Under the pieces are notes generated by a model. The model worked only from the letters and a program-made list of their open reading frames with translations. It ran no database searches and was not told the DNA's origin. This document shows, in pieces, positions 9,260-17,702 of a DNA stretch of 64,000 nt (its first letter is position 1; every line of letters starts with the position of its first letter). Source of the DNA: Parapedobacter defluvii (GTDB lineage: Bacteria > Bacteroidota > Bacteroidia > Sphingobacteriales > Sphingobacteriaceae); contig NZ_BMIK01000001.1 in assembly GCF_014642075.1 (NCBI RefSeq), positions 749,915 through 813,914 on the forward strand, in the 5' to 3' direction. Position numbers and translations under genes: made by a program.

Positions 9260-10114
9260 ATGACAAAATTCGGAATTAATACTTTTTTATTTACAGGATC
9301 GTTTACAAACGACAGTATATCTTTATTTTCAAGGTTTAAGGATTGGGGATTTGATTCGGTGGAGATTGCGATAGATGACCCAACTGTGCTTGATGTTCAG
9401 TTAATTAATAAAGGGTTGACTGAAAATGGATTAGTTTGCGGATCCGCCTGTGCGGCAATGGGGCCGGGCAGGGACTTGCGGGGTACCGTAGAAGAACAAG
9501 AAACCGCGATCCGTTACCTAGAATCATGTGTTGCATTGCTTGCTGAAATTAACTGCCCCGTATTGGTTGGTCCATTGTATTCAAGCGTTGGCAGAGCTGC
9601 TTTTGAAGAGAAAGCGGCCAGGGAAGAACAATGGCATACGGTTGTGAACCACCTGCGTCATTTGGGGAGCTATGCAGAAGATTGTGGGGTGACTTTGGCG
9701 ATTGAACCGCTCAACCGATATGAAACTGATTTTATAAATACCGCTTCTCAGGCTTTGGAGCTTGTTGACGAGATTGGTCTTCCGAGTGTAAGAGTACATT
9801 TGGATAGCTATCACATGAATATTGAAGAGAAATATCCTGCAGAAGCCATTCTTCGGACGGGCCGTCAACTTGCTCATTTTCATGCGTGTGGTGTGGATCG
9901 TGGGGCGCCGGGTAATGATCATACGGATTGGCTGAAAGTTATTGATGCATTGAAAAAAATTGATTATCAGGGGGATATCGTGATTGAATCGTTTACCCCG
10001 GATGTCAAAGTAATCGCTAAGGCTGCATCGATTTGGCGTACCACGGAGCCATCGCAGGAGTCCATTGCCCGCAAGGGACTGGATTTTCTGCGGGAACAGT
10101 GGGACAGGAGATAG
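9260..10114 (+). CDS. D-tagatose/psicose 3-epimerase family sugar epimerase (AP2 TIM barrel)
   Basis: A 284-residue cytoplasmic enzyme (no signal peptide) of the xylose-isomerase-like TIM-barrel superfamily. Visible metal ligands are Glu149 (AIEPLNRYE), Asp182 (VHLDSYHMN), His208 (HFHACG) and Glu243 (VIESF). Their number and spacing match those known for D-psicose/D-tagatose 3-epimerases (Glu150, Asp183, His209, Glu244 in the Agrobacterium enzyme), so activity is likely. ATG 9260 is preferred over an upstream TTG at 9230, which would overlap the DUF3823 gene. As the only cytoplasmic enzyme in the operon, it probably acts on a ketose derived from an imported sugar. Given three neighbouring rhamnosidase-type enzymes, an L-rhamnulose- or L-ribulose-type ketose is plausible but unproven. 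Confidence 0.88.
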   Translation: MTKFGINTFLFTGSFTNDSISLFSRFKDWGFDSVEIAIDDPTVLDVQLINKGLTENGLVCGSACAAMGPGRDLRGTVEEQETAIRYLESCVALLAEINCPVLVGPLYSSVGRAAFEEKAAREEQWHTVVNHLRHLGSYAEDCGVTLAIEPLNRYETDFINTASQALELVDEIGLPSVRVHLDSYHMNIEEKYPAEAILRTGRQLAHFHACGVDRGAPGNDHTDWLKVIDALKKIDYQGDIVIESFTPDVKVIAKAASIWRTTEPSQESIARKGLDFLREQWDRR

Positions 10115-10211
10115 ACCGGCGAATATTAAAAGATAGAAAGGGCCGGTAGCAGGTAGGAACAGGACAACGTAATCCAACAAATTTGTTTTCTTTGTTGAGA
10201 TTATAAACAAA

Positions 10212-12482
10212 ATGCCTGAAATGAGTACCCTGCACTTGAAAATTCTTTTTTTTTGTCCGTTACTGAATGCTGTACTGTTTCTAAATGCCCAACAGCTACA
10301 GGTGTCCGGGCTGATGGTGGATCATTTGCACCATTCAGATTTTCAGGTGGTCAATGGATATCCGGTTATTGGATCCGACGAAGAGGGAGATGGTCAGCGT
10401 GTAGAGATGGCTAATAAAAAGCCGGTATTGGGCTGGGAACTCGTCAACACGGTACGGGGTGCGTATCAATCCGCTTACCGTATACTTGTGTCAAGCAGTG
10501 CCGACAGCCTCGCCAAAGAGGTCGGTGATGTTTGGGATTCGGGTATGGTGGCATCGGATGAATCGACTAATGTATTGTATGCAGGAAAACCATTGGTACC
10601 CAATACGGGCTACATATGGAAGGTGATGATATGGGATGAGAAAGGTGAAGCTTCCGGTTGGTCGCCCGTGAGCCGTTTCCGGACCGCGGCGGAATTGACC
10701 GACTATCAGACAACTTTTTATCCCCTGCAGAAAACCGATGAAGCTCCCGTACGGATCTCCAAAGCAGGGAACATCATACGGGTAGACTTCGGTAAGGCTG
10801 CCTTCGGACAATTGCGGCTGACACTGAATTCACCTACCAAAATGGAAGCGGTGACTGTTAGGTTGGGAGAGGCTGTTCATCCCGACGGGAGCATCAATCG
10901 CAAGCCCGGTGGGACAATCCGGTATGCGGAATATCAATTGTCCTTAAATAAAGGAATATACACGTATCAACTGCAGTTCCGTCCTGACAGGCGCAATACC
11001 GGTCCACAGGCTGTAAAAATGCCCGAGTACATCGGTGAAGTGCTGCCGTTCCGTTATGTAGAGCTGGAAGGGTATACAAATGAATTGGAAAATACCGATG
11101 TCGTGCGCTCCAGTGTCCATTACCCGTTTGATGACTTTGCTTCGTATTTCGAGAGTTCGGATTCTGTACTCAATGCCGTGTGGGAGCTCTGTAAATATAG
11201 CGTCAAAGCCACGACCTTTGCGGGTATTTATGTGGATGGTGATCGCGAGCGCATTCCTTACGAAGCGGATGCATACATCAACCAGTTGTGTCACTACGGT
11301 GTAGATAAGGAATACAGTATGGCGCGTAGGTCTCACGAGTACCTGCTGCACCGTGCTACGTGGCCTACTGAATGGATTCTGCAATCGGTATTGATGGCGT
11401 ATAATGATTATTTGTATACTGGAGATACCCGGTCGGTAAGTTGCTACTACGAAGATCTGAAGGCTAAGCTTTTGTTGCCGCTACGTGACGCCAATGGGTT
11501 AATCAGCACGAAAACCGGGAAGCAGACCAAAGCATTGATGAAGACGATCCATTACCAGGGCGACTCGATTCGCGATATTGTGGATTGGCCGCATACAGGC
11601 GGTTTTGGCATGGTGGGCAATGGGGAAACCGATGGTTTCGTGTTTACTACCTACAATGCCGTGGTTAACGCCTTTCATTATAAAGCACTCAAGGATATGG
11701 TGGTATTGGCCACGGCCATTGGCCGGACGGAAGATGCGGCATTGTTTGCCGAAAAGGCTGCAGAGACGTACAAGGCTTTCCAGTCGTTGTTGTGGGACAA
11801 ACGTAAAAAGGTATTCCGCGATGGCATCGATACCGATCATGCTTCTTTGCACACCAATATGATGGCTCTGGCTTTCGGGTTGGTGGCTCCAAAACAGGAA
11901 GATGCCGTGATGGCATTCATCCGTTCGCGTGGCATGGCGTGCAGCGTGTATGGCAGCCAGTTCCTGATGGACGCTATTTATGCAGCCGGCGATGCGGATT
12001 ATGGCCTTTCACTACTTACCTCACAAAGTGACCGGAGCTGGTACAACATGATCCGCGCCGGCAGCACCATTACCATGGAGGCGTGGGACAATAAATACAA
12101 ACCTAACCAAGATTGGAACCACGTATGGGGAGCTGTTCCGGCTAATGTCATTCCCCGGAAATTGATGGGTGTCGAACCGTTGGAACCCGGTTGGAAAACA
12201 TTCCGTGTACGGCCTCAGATCGGCTCCTTGGAGTGGGCTAATAGTAAAGTGCCCACTATCAAAGGTGATGTAACGGTTTCCTGTAAGCAGGATCCATCCA
12301 CATATGTGATGCAGCTTGTTGTGCCAGGGAACACCAGCGGGACGGTGGAATTGCCCGTGGAATTAACGGGACATCCAAATATGAGAATTAACGGGGATCC
12401 CATAAAGGTTAACATAAAGGATGGTAGGATGGTTTCTCCGCCCCTAGGTGCGGGAAACTATGAGATTATCGTAAGTAGGTAA
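10212..12482 (+). CDS. GH78 alpha-L-rhamnosidase-like protein, short form
   Basis: A 756-residue secreted protein; start ATG 10212 or 10221, hydrophobic signal to about residue 27. It has the N-terminal Fn3-like domain of GH78 (about 70-158), a concanavalin-like sandwich (about 180-290) and an (alpha/alpha)6 barrel from about 310, ending in a C-terminal beta-domain. It lacks the roughly 200-residue CBM67-like domain present in the 949-residue GH78 at 20605-23454. The catalytic loop that reads CPQRDERLGWTGD there is here replaced by DGDRERIPYEAD: the presumed acid Glu (E346) remains but the preceding Asp is Arg. A later TMEAWD could supply the base. It is thus a divergent GH78 whose specificity may differ. 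The gene is followed 6 bp later by GH106. Confidence 0.85.
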   Translation: MPEMSTLHLKILFFCPLLNAVLFLNAQQLQVSGLMVDHLHHSDFQVVNGYPVIGSDEEGDGQRVEMANKKPVLGWELVNTVRGAYQSAYRILVSSSADSLAKEVGDVWDSGMVASDESTNVLYAGKPLVPNTGYIWKVMIWDEKGEASGWSPVSRFRTAAELTDYQTTFYPLQKTDEAPVRISKAGNIIRVDFGKAAFGQLRLTLNSPTKMEAVTVRLGEAVHPDGSINRKPGGTIRYAEYQLSLNKGIYTYQLQFRPDRRNTGPQAVKMPEYIGEVLPFRYVELEGYTNELENTDVVRSSVHYPFDDFASYFESSDSVLNAVWELCKYSVKATTFAGIYVDGDRERIPYEADAYINQLCHYGVDKEYSMARRSHEYLLHRATWPTEWILQSVLMAYNDYLYTGDTRSVSCYYEDLKAKLLLPLRDANGLISTKTGKQTKALMKTIHYQGDSIRDIVDWPHTGGFGMVGNGETDGFVFTTYNAVVNAFHYKALKDMVVLATAIGRTEDAALFAEKAAETYKAFQSLLWDKRKKVFRDGIDTDHASLHTNMMALAFGLVAPKQEDAVMAFIRSRGMACSVYGSQFLMDAIYAAGDADYGLSLLTSQSDRSWYNMIRAGSTITMEAWDNKYKPNQDWNHVWGAVPANVIPRKLMGVEPLEPGWKTFRVRPQIGSLEWANSKVPTIKGDVTVSCKQDPSTYVMQLVVPGNTSGTVELPVELTGHPNMRINGDPIKVNIKDGRMVSPPLGAGNYEIIVSR

Positions 12483-12488
12483 AATAAG

Positions 12489-15400
12489 ATGATAAACAAA
12501 AGCAAGAAAGCACTTTACACGTTGATCGCTGTCGCCGTTGTGTCGGCATTGACCGGTTGTGATTCCATCCGGTCCGGGAAAGGCGACTGGAAAACTATTG
12601 AACAGGTTTTCGCGGAAGCCCCCGACTCGATCCAAACCAGCGTGTATTGGTATTGGATTTCGGACAACCTCTCAAAGGAGGGTGTGGTCAATGACCTCCA
12701 CGCCATGAAAAAAGTGGGTATCAACCGGGCATTCATCGGCAACATCGGGCTGGATGACCTGCCCGGTGGCGGTTATGGGAAGGTTAAAATTTTTACGGAC
12801 GAATGGTGGGATATCCTTCACACGGCCCTAAAGACAGCTACGGAACTGGGAATCGATATCGGTATTTTCAACAGTCCGGGCTGGAGCCAATCGGGTGGTC
12901 CCTGGGTGAAGCCCGATCAGGCGATGCGTTACCTTGCCGCCACGGACACCCTTGTAAAAGGCCCTGCGAAGTTCACGGGCAGCCTGCGGTTGCCTCCGGG
13001 CGACTTTCAGCGGTTGAAGACGCTGGCATTCAGGACACCGAGGGATTACGGTAAAAGTATGGCGGATCTTCAACCGGAGGCAACGGCGGATTTTGCCGGA
13101 CAACCGTTGGGGAACCTGTTTGACAAGGACCGGCATACGGAGGTCGCCCTGCCGTCCGGCACGAAGTCTACGATCTCCCTATCGGTAGCGGATGCCTTTA
13201 CGGCCCGGAGTCTGACCATCTATCCCGCCCGGCGCAACATGGCATTCGACGTTACCCTGGAGGCGATGAGGAACGGAGCGTTCGAACCGGTTAAGTCGTT
13301 CCGGCTGGACCGCACCAACAATGCGCTGAATGTGGGGTTTGAGCCCTATGCGCCGGTGATTGTATCGTTCGATGCGGTGGAAAGCAATGTGTTCCGTTTC
13401 GTATTTGATAAAACGGTGGGGAATGCCGGCATTGCCGAGATCGAATTGAGCGCCACTCCGCGCGTGGAGCGTTTCAAGGAGAAATCGCTGGTACGCATGC
13501 ACCCCACCCCGTTGCCCTACTGGCACGATTACCAATGGGAGCGTCAGGCAGAACCGGAGGATGCACTTTTTACCGTGGTTCCTTCCGATGTAAGGGACAT
13601 CACCCCGCAGGTATCCGCCGCCGGCGAATTGACGTGGGACGTTCCCGAAGGCAGCTGGACGATCCTACAAACGGGGATGCTGCCCACTGGGGTCACCAAT
13701 GCACCGGCGAGTCCGGAGGGGACCGGCCTGGAAGTTGACAAAATGAACCACGAGCACGTTCTCCGGCACTTTGATGCGTTTCTTGGGGAGATACTGCGCC
13801 GCATACCGGAAGCCGACCGGAAAACTTTTAAAGTGGCGGTACAGGACAGTTATGAAACGGGCGGGCAGAACTGGACGGATGGTTTTGAGGATAAATTCAA
13901 GCAGACATTCGGATACGATCCGACACCTTACATCCCTGTTTTTTATGGGCATGTGGTGGGCAGCCAGGACCAGTCAGACCGGTTCCTTTGGGATGTGCGG
14001 CGTTTTGTGGCCGACAAAGTGGCCTATGAATACGTAGGCGGGCTCCGTGATGTGAGCCATAAACACGGGCTGACCATCTGGCTGGAGAACTACGGGCATT
14101 GGGGCTTTCCGGGCGAGTTCCTGCAATACGGCGGGCAGTCGGACGAAATCGGCGGTGAGTTCTGGAGCGAGGGTGAGCTGGGAGACATCGAAAACCGGGC
14201 CGCTTCTTCCGCTGCCCATATTTATGGGAAAAGAAAAGTATCAGCCGAATCATTTACGGCTGCGGGAAATACCTTCGGCCGGTATCCGGCGATGTTTAAA
14301 CAGCGCGGCGACCGTTTCTTTGCCGAGGGGATCAACAATACCCTACTGAGTGTCTACATCCATCAACCGTACGAGGATAAAAAGCCTGGGGTGAATGCCT
14401 GGTTTGGCAATGAGTTCAACCGCTTCAACACATGGTACTACGATATGGATCTTTTCGTGGATTACCTGAAGCGCAGCAATTTCCTGCTGCAGCAGGGGCT
14501 GTATGCGGCCGATGTCGCCTATTTCATCGGTGAGGATGCACCGAAAATGACCGGCATACAGGATCCACCGTTGCCCAAAGGTTATTCGTTCGACTACATC
14601 AATGCGGAGGTGATTTTGAACCGTATTTCCATGAAGGACGGCCGGTTTACCCTGCCGGACGGACTTTCGTACCGGGTGCTGGTGCTGCCGCAACTGGAAA
14701 CGATACGGCCGGAAGTGCTGCGGAAGATCGAGCAGCTGGTAAAGGATGGGGGCATTGTGCTGGGACCCAGGCCGCAGCGTTCGCCCGGCCTGGCTGACTA
14801 TGGCAAGGCTGATGAGGAAGTCCGGGCGCTGGCGGATAAGCTGTGGGGCGATGGGAAGGACACCCAGCAGAAAGAGCACGTTTACGGAAAAGGGCTGGTA
14901 TTGCAGGGAATGACCCTTCAGGAGGCCCTGAAACGGGCAGATGTACCGCCGGACGTGCAGCTTGCGGATTCGGACCCCGCGGTGTTCATACACCGCACAC
15001 TGCCCGATGGGGACATTTATTTTGTATCCAACCAAAGTGACGGAAAGATCCAGATCAACCCGACTTTCCGTATTTCGGGTAAGCAGCCGGAGCTCTGGGA
15101 CGCCGTTCACGGAACGATGCGGGACCTGCCGGAGTTTGACGATACGGGCAGTGGAACCACCGTACCGCTGGAACTGGATAGCTACGAAAGTGCCTTTATC
15201 GTATTCCGGGAAAAAGTCAATAAAATACCATCAGCTACAGGCAAAAATTTCCCCGCGCCCAAAAACACGGTACCGATACAGGGAGCTTGGCAGGTTGAAT
15301 TTAGACGACCGGATTCGACAGGCTTTACCCTACAGATGGATACCCTCACGGATTGGTCCCTGTCGGCCGACACTGCCGTGGCACATTTCTCCGGTGAGGC

Positions 15401-15746
15401 CTGGTATCGCAGGGAATTGCCATCGGTTGCTGTATCGAAGGGTGCACGCATTTATGTGAACCTGGGGTCGCTGGTAGCATTGGCGAAAGTGAAGGTCAAC
15501 GGCCAGGATGTAGGAGGGGTTTGGACACCGCCTTACCGGCTGGATATCACCTCCGCTTGGAAGGAAGGCAATAATACGATCGAAGTAAAGGTTGTCAATA
15601 CCTGGGTGAACCGGCTGATCGGCGATCAGAAATTACCACCCGAAAAGCGCTCCACATGGACACTTGTAAACCCTTATACGGCAAACAGTCCCTTGCATCC
15701 TGCCGGATTGACAGGACCGGTTACGCTTGAAGTTTTTAAGGATTAG
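12489..15746 (+). CDS. GH106 family alpha-L-rhamnosidase, lipoprotein
   Basis: A 1085-residue exported enzyme; lipobox Ala-Leu-Thr-Gly-Cys with Cys24. The N-terminal region (YWYWISDNLSKEGVVNDL, then FNSPGWSQSGGPWV) is typical of GH106. Two glutamates, Glu456 in QDSYE and Glu587 in AESFT, lie almost exactly where catalytic residues Glu461 and Glu593 lie in the characterised rhamnogalacturonan-II enzyme BT0986. A beta-sandwich interrupts the barrel (about 190-330), and a GH2-like sugar-binding domain ends the protein (about 950-1085). It should cleave alpha-L-rhamnosyl linkages in the periplasm or at the surface. By eye the gene is richer in G+C than the AT-rich susC-to-epimerase stretch upstream, which might reflect a separate origin; this was not computed. 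Confidence 0.92.
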   Translation: MINKSKKALYTLIAVAVVSALTGCDSIRSGKGDWKTIEQVFAEAPDSIQTSVYWYWISDNLSKEGVVNDLHAMKKVGINRAFIGNIGLDDLPGGGYGKVKIFTDEWWDILHTALKTATELGIDIGIFNSPGWSQSGGPWVKPDQAMRYLAATDTLVKGPAKFTGSLRLPPGDFQRLKTLAFRTPRDYGKSMADLQPEATADFAGQPLGNLFDKDRHTEVALPSGTKSTISLSVADAFTARSLTIYPARRNMAFDVTLEAMRNGAFEPVKSFRLDRTNNALNVGFEPYAPVIVSFDAVESNVFRFVFDKTVGNAGIAEIELSATPRVERFKEKSLVRMHPTPLPYWHDYQWERQAEPEDALFTVVPSDVRDITPQVSAAGELTWDVPEGSWTILQTGMLPTGVTNAPASPEGTGLEVDKMNHEHVLRHFDAFLGEILRRIPEADRKTFKVAVQDSYETGGQNWTDGFEDKFKQTFGYDPTPYIPVFYGHVVGSQDQSDRFLWDVRRFVADKVAYEYVGGLRDVSHKHGLTIWLENYGHWGFPGEFLQYGGQSDEIGGEFWSEGELGDIENRAASSAAHIYGKRKVSAESFTAAGNTFGRYPAMFKQRGDRFFAEGINNTLLSVYIHQPYEDKKPGVNAWFGNEFNRFNTWYYDMDLFVDYLKRSNFLLQQGLYAADVAYFIGEDAPKMTGIQDPPLPKGYSFDYINAEVILNRISMKDGRFTLPDGLSYRVLVLPQLETIRPEVLRKIEQLVKDGGIVLGPRPQRSPGLADYGKADEEVRALADKLWGDGKDTQQKEHVYGKGLVLQGMTLQEALKRADVPPDVQLADSDPAVFIHRTLPDGDIYFVSNQSDGKIQINPTFRISGKQPELWDAVHGTMRDLPEFDDTGSGTTVPLELDSYESAFIVFREKVNKIPSATGKNFPAPKNTVPIQGAWQVEFRRPDSTGFTLQMDTLTDWSLSADTAVAHFSGEAWYRRELPSVAVSKGARIYVNLGSLVALAKVKVNGQDVGGVWTPPYRLDITSAWKEGNNTIEVKVVNTWVNRLIGDQKLPPEKRSTWTLVNPYTANSPLHPAGLTGPVTLEVFKD

Positions 15747-15756
15747 AAAAATTGAA

Positions 15757-17640
15757 ATGAGAACTTATTTTTTAACCGTTATCTTTTTTTTATCCGTATC
15801 CAACTCTCTTTTTAGCCAAATTGAAGATCGGTTATTTCCTTTGGCACCCAACAGTATTCATTTGGATGGATACTTGGATTCTTATATCCAACGGTCGATT
15901 GAGCAATGGAATAAAGGTGATTTGCCCTATTCGGAATTTGTGAATTTCTTTAAAGAGGGACGGCCTCAGTTTGCCTTGGGCGAAATGTGGGGAAAAGCTG
16001 TCCGTTCGGGTTGTATGTTTTATCGCTACACGCGCGACCCGGAATTAAAACGGATAATGCAAGAAACAGTCAGTGATATGTTGTCCGCCCAGGATACGAA
16101 TGGCTGCATCAGTTGTTCGGAACCGGAAAAACAACCCGATGGCCCGAATGGCGACCTGTGGGAACGGAAATACGTCATGCTCGGCATGGAAGAATATTAC
16201 GAATGGGTGAATCCGGATCCGGCGGTTTTATCGAGTTTAATCCGGCAGGCCGATTGTATCATGTCCCAGGTGGGCAAGGCACCGAAAATAGAAATCACTG
16301 ATTTGGGATGGAGTGCGACGAATATCGGATACGAGCCCTGCCATATTGAATCCAGTTCCCTGCTGGAGCCTTTTATGCGGCTTTATGAATGGACAGGAGA
16401 GCAGCGTTTTTTGGATTTTGCGACTTATATTATTGAATCCGGGGGGACCAAGCATTACAACATCTTTGAGATGGCCCTGAAAAATGTCCAGCCGTATAAA
16501 ATGGCGGGACATTATCCCAAGGCGTATGAAATGCTATCCATTTTTGAAGGACTGGTTGAATATTACCGGGTAACCGGAAAGCCGGAAATCAAACAGATGT
16601 TTCTTAATTTATTTCATAACGTCAGAAAGTACGAAATCACCGTCATCGGGAATGGAGGGTCTGACCAACCCTACCATCCGCAGGTTGCTGGGGAAGCCTG
16701 GGGAAATACGGCCTTGGAGCAGACCAACCCCGATATTACCCGTATGATGGAAACGTGTGTGGGCGTTACGTGGCTGAAATTTTGCAGTCAGGTATTGCGC
16801 ATTACCGGCGATCCATCGGCCATGGATGAAATAGAGAAGTACGTTTACAATGGACTTATCGGCGCCATGAAACCAACAGGGGACGGCTTTAGCTATGTGA
16901 ACCTGCTGAATGGCTGTAAGGTAAATGGTCACGGTTGGGGATGGCATTTTGATGATTTGCATGTGACCTGCTGTAACCTCAACGGCCCCATGGGATTGGC
17001 ATATATACCCTACGTAGCGGCGATGAATTCGCGGGAGGGCCCCGTCATCAATCTGTATAATCAGGGCGAAATCCATTTTCGGTCTCCGCGAAGGAAGCCC
17101 GGTACGATTGCCATTGCCACGGATTACCCCGTTTCGGGCGATATCCACATGAAGGTGAGTCTCGGAGGAACGGAGAAGTTTACCCTAAAATTCAGGATTC
17201 CTGAATGGAGCAAAGCAACGACTTTACGGATAAATAACCAGGAGGTGTCTGTTGTTCCGGGCTCTTATGCTGAAATCACGAGGAAGTGGAAAGCGGGCGA
17301 TGAGATCGCCCTGTCATTGGATATGAGGTGCCGGGTGTTGGATGCTCCCCATGGAAGTAACCGGGCAGGAGATAATTTTCAAGCCGTTTTATACGGACCG
17401 TTAGTATTGGCGAGGGACGAAAACATGGACAAGGATTATAACCAGCCGGTGACACTTCAATCCAAAGATGGGTTCATCCAGGCAATACAAAGTACGCCAA
17501 CGGCCCAACCCATTAATCTTCAGTTTTCTGTACCGATCGAAGGGGGAAAATACATTACGATGATTGATTATGCCTCCGTCAACAATTGGGATAATGGGAA
17601 GCATGTATGTACATGGATTCCGAAGAAAGAGAAAGAATAG
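15757..17640 (+). CDS. GH127/DUF1680-type beta-L-arabinofuranosidase-like enzyme, secreted
   Basis: A 627-residue protein with signal peptide (hydrophobic, ending Leu-Phe-Ser-Gln). ATG 15757 is chosen over the TTG at 15727, which overlaps the GH106 gene; ATG lies 10 bp after that stop. The fold is an (alpha/alpha)6 barrel followed by beta-sandwiches. The zinc-thiolate site of the family is visible: Glu332 and Cys334 (METC) plus Cys405-Cys406 (TCCNLNG) correspond to Glu338, Cys340, Cys417 and Cys418 of HypBA1, where Cys417 is the nucleophile. Glu313 in AGEAWG fits the acid/base. It is a likely exo-enzyme on beta-L-arabinofuranosides or a related sugar. It is the last gene of the operon, followed by a strong hairpin. 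Confidence 0.85.
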   Translation: MRTYFLTVIFFLSVSNSLFSQIEDRLFPLAPNSIHLDGYLDSYIQRSIEQWNKGDLPYSEFVNFFKEGRPQFALGEMWGKAVRSGCMFYRYTRDPELKRIMQETVSDMLSAQDTNGCISCSEPEKQPDGPNGDLWERKYVMLGMEEYYEWVNPDPAVLSSLIRQADCIMSQVGKAPKIEITDLGWSATNIGYEPCHIESSSLLEPFMRLYEWTGEQRFLDFATYIIESGGTKHYNIFEMALKNVQPYKMAGHYPKAYEMLSIFEGLVEYYRVTGKPEIKQMFLNLFHNVRKYEITVIGNGGSDQPYHPQVAGEAWGNTALEQTNPDITRMMETCVGVTWLKFCSQVLRITGDPSAMDEIEKYVYNGLIGAMKPTGDGFSYVNLLNGCKVNGHGWGWHFDDLHVTCCNLNGPMGLAYIPYVAAMNSREGPVINLYNQGEIHFRSPRRKPGTIAIATDYPVSGDIHMKVSLGGTEKFTLKFRIPEWSKATTLRINNQEVSVVPGSYAEITRKWKAGDEIALSLDMRCRVLDAPHGSNRAGDNFQAVLYGPLVLARDENMDKDYNQPVTLQSKDGFIQAIQSTPTAQPINLQFSVPIEGGKYITMIDYASVNNWDNGKHVCTWIPKKEKE

Positions 17641-17658
17641 GTATTCATCTGAAAAAAA

Positions 17659-17695
17659 TGCCTCAATCGGGATAAGTTAGCTCCCGATTGAGGCA
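17659..17695. terminator. bidirectional hairpin terminator between converging operons
   Basis: A perfect 14-bp inverted repeat, tgcctcaatcggga (17659-17672) and tcccgattgaggca (17682-17695), encloses a 9-nt loop. Seven A residues just to the left become a T-run for the minus-strand transcript, making it a canonical intrinsic terminator for that operon. The plus-strand operon also ends here, with a weaker downstream tract. Confidence 0.9.
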
Positions 17696-17702
17696 ATGTC
17701 TG

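Noticed and set aside
10115-10147. accggc / gccggt inverted repeat after the epimerase gene
   Set aside because: The loop is about 21 nt and no T-run follows; the next gene continues in the same direction, so a terminator is not convincing.
10178-10185. CAAATTTG as a possible -7 box before the short GH78 gene
   Set aside because: It deviates from TAnnTTTG and no TTG lies at the right distance upstream; read-through from the operon explains expression.
9581-10210. 209-codon open frame antisense to the epimerase
   Set aside because: The epimerase has all metal ligands; the antisense frame shows no family resemblance.
14343-15110. 255-codon open frame on the minus strand inside the GH106 gene
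   Set aside because: It lies antisense to a well-supported gene with clear GH106 motifs; its sequence has no signal, domain or sensible composition. Long antisense frames are common in GC-rich genes.
3317-17640. Interpretation of the first operon as an ulvan locus because of its rhamnosidases
   Set aside because: No ulvan lyase, GH105 or sulfatase gene is visible in the whole window.
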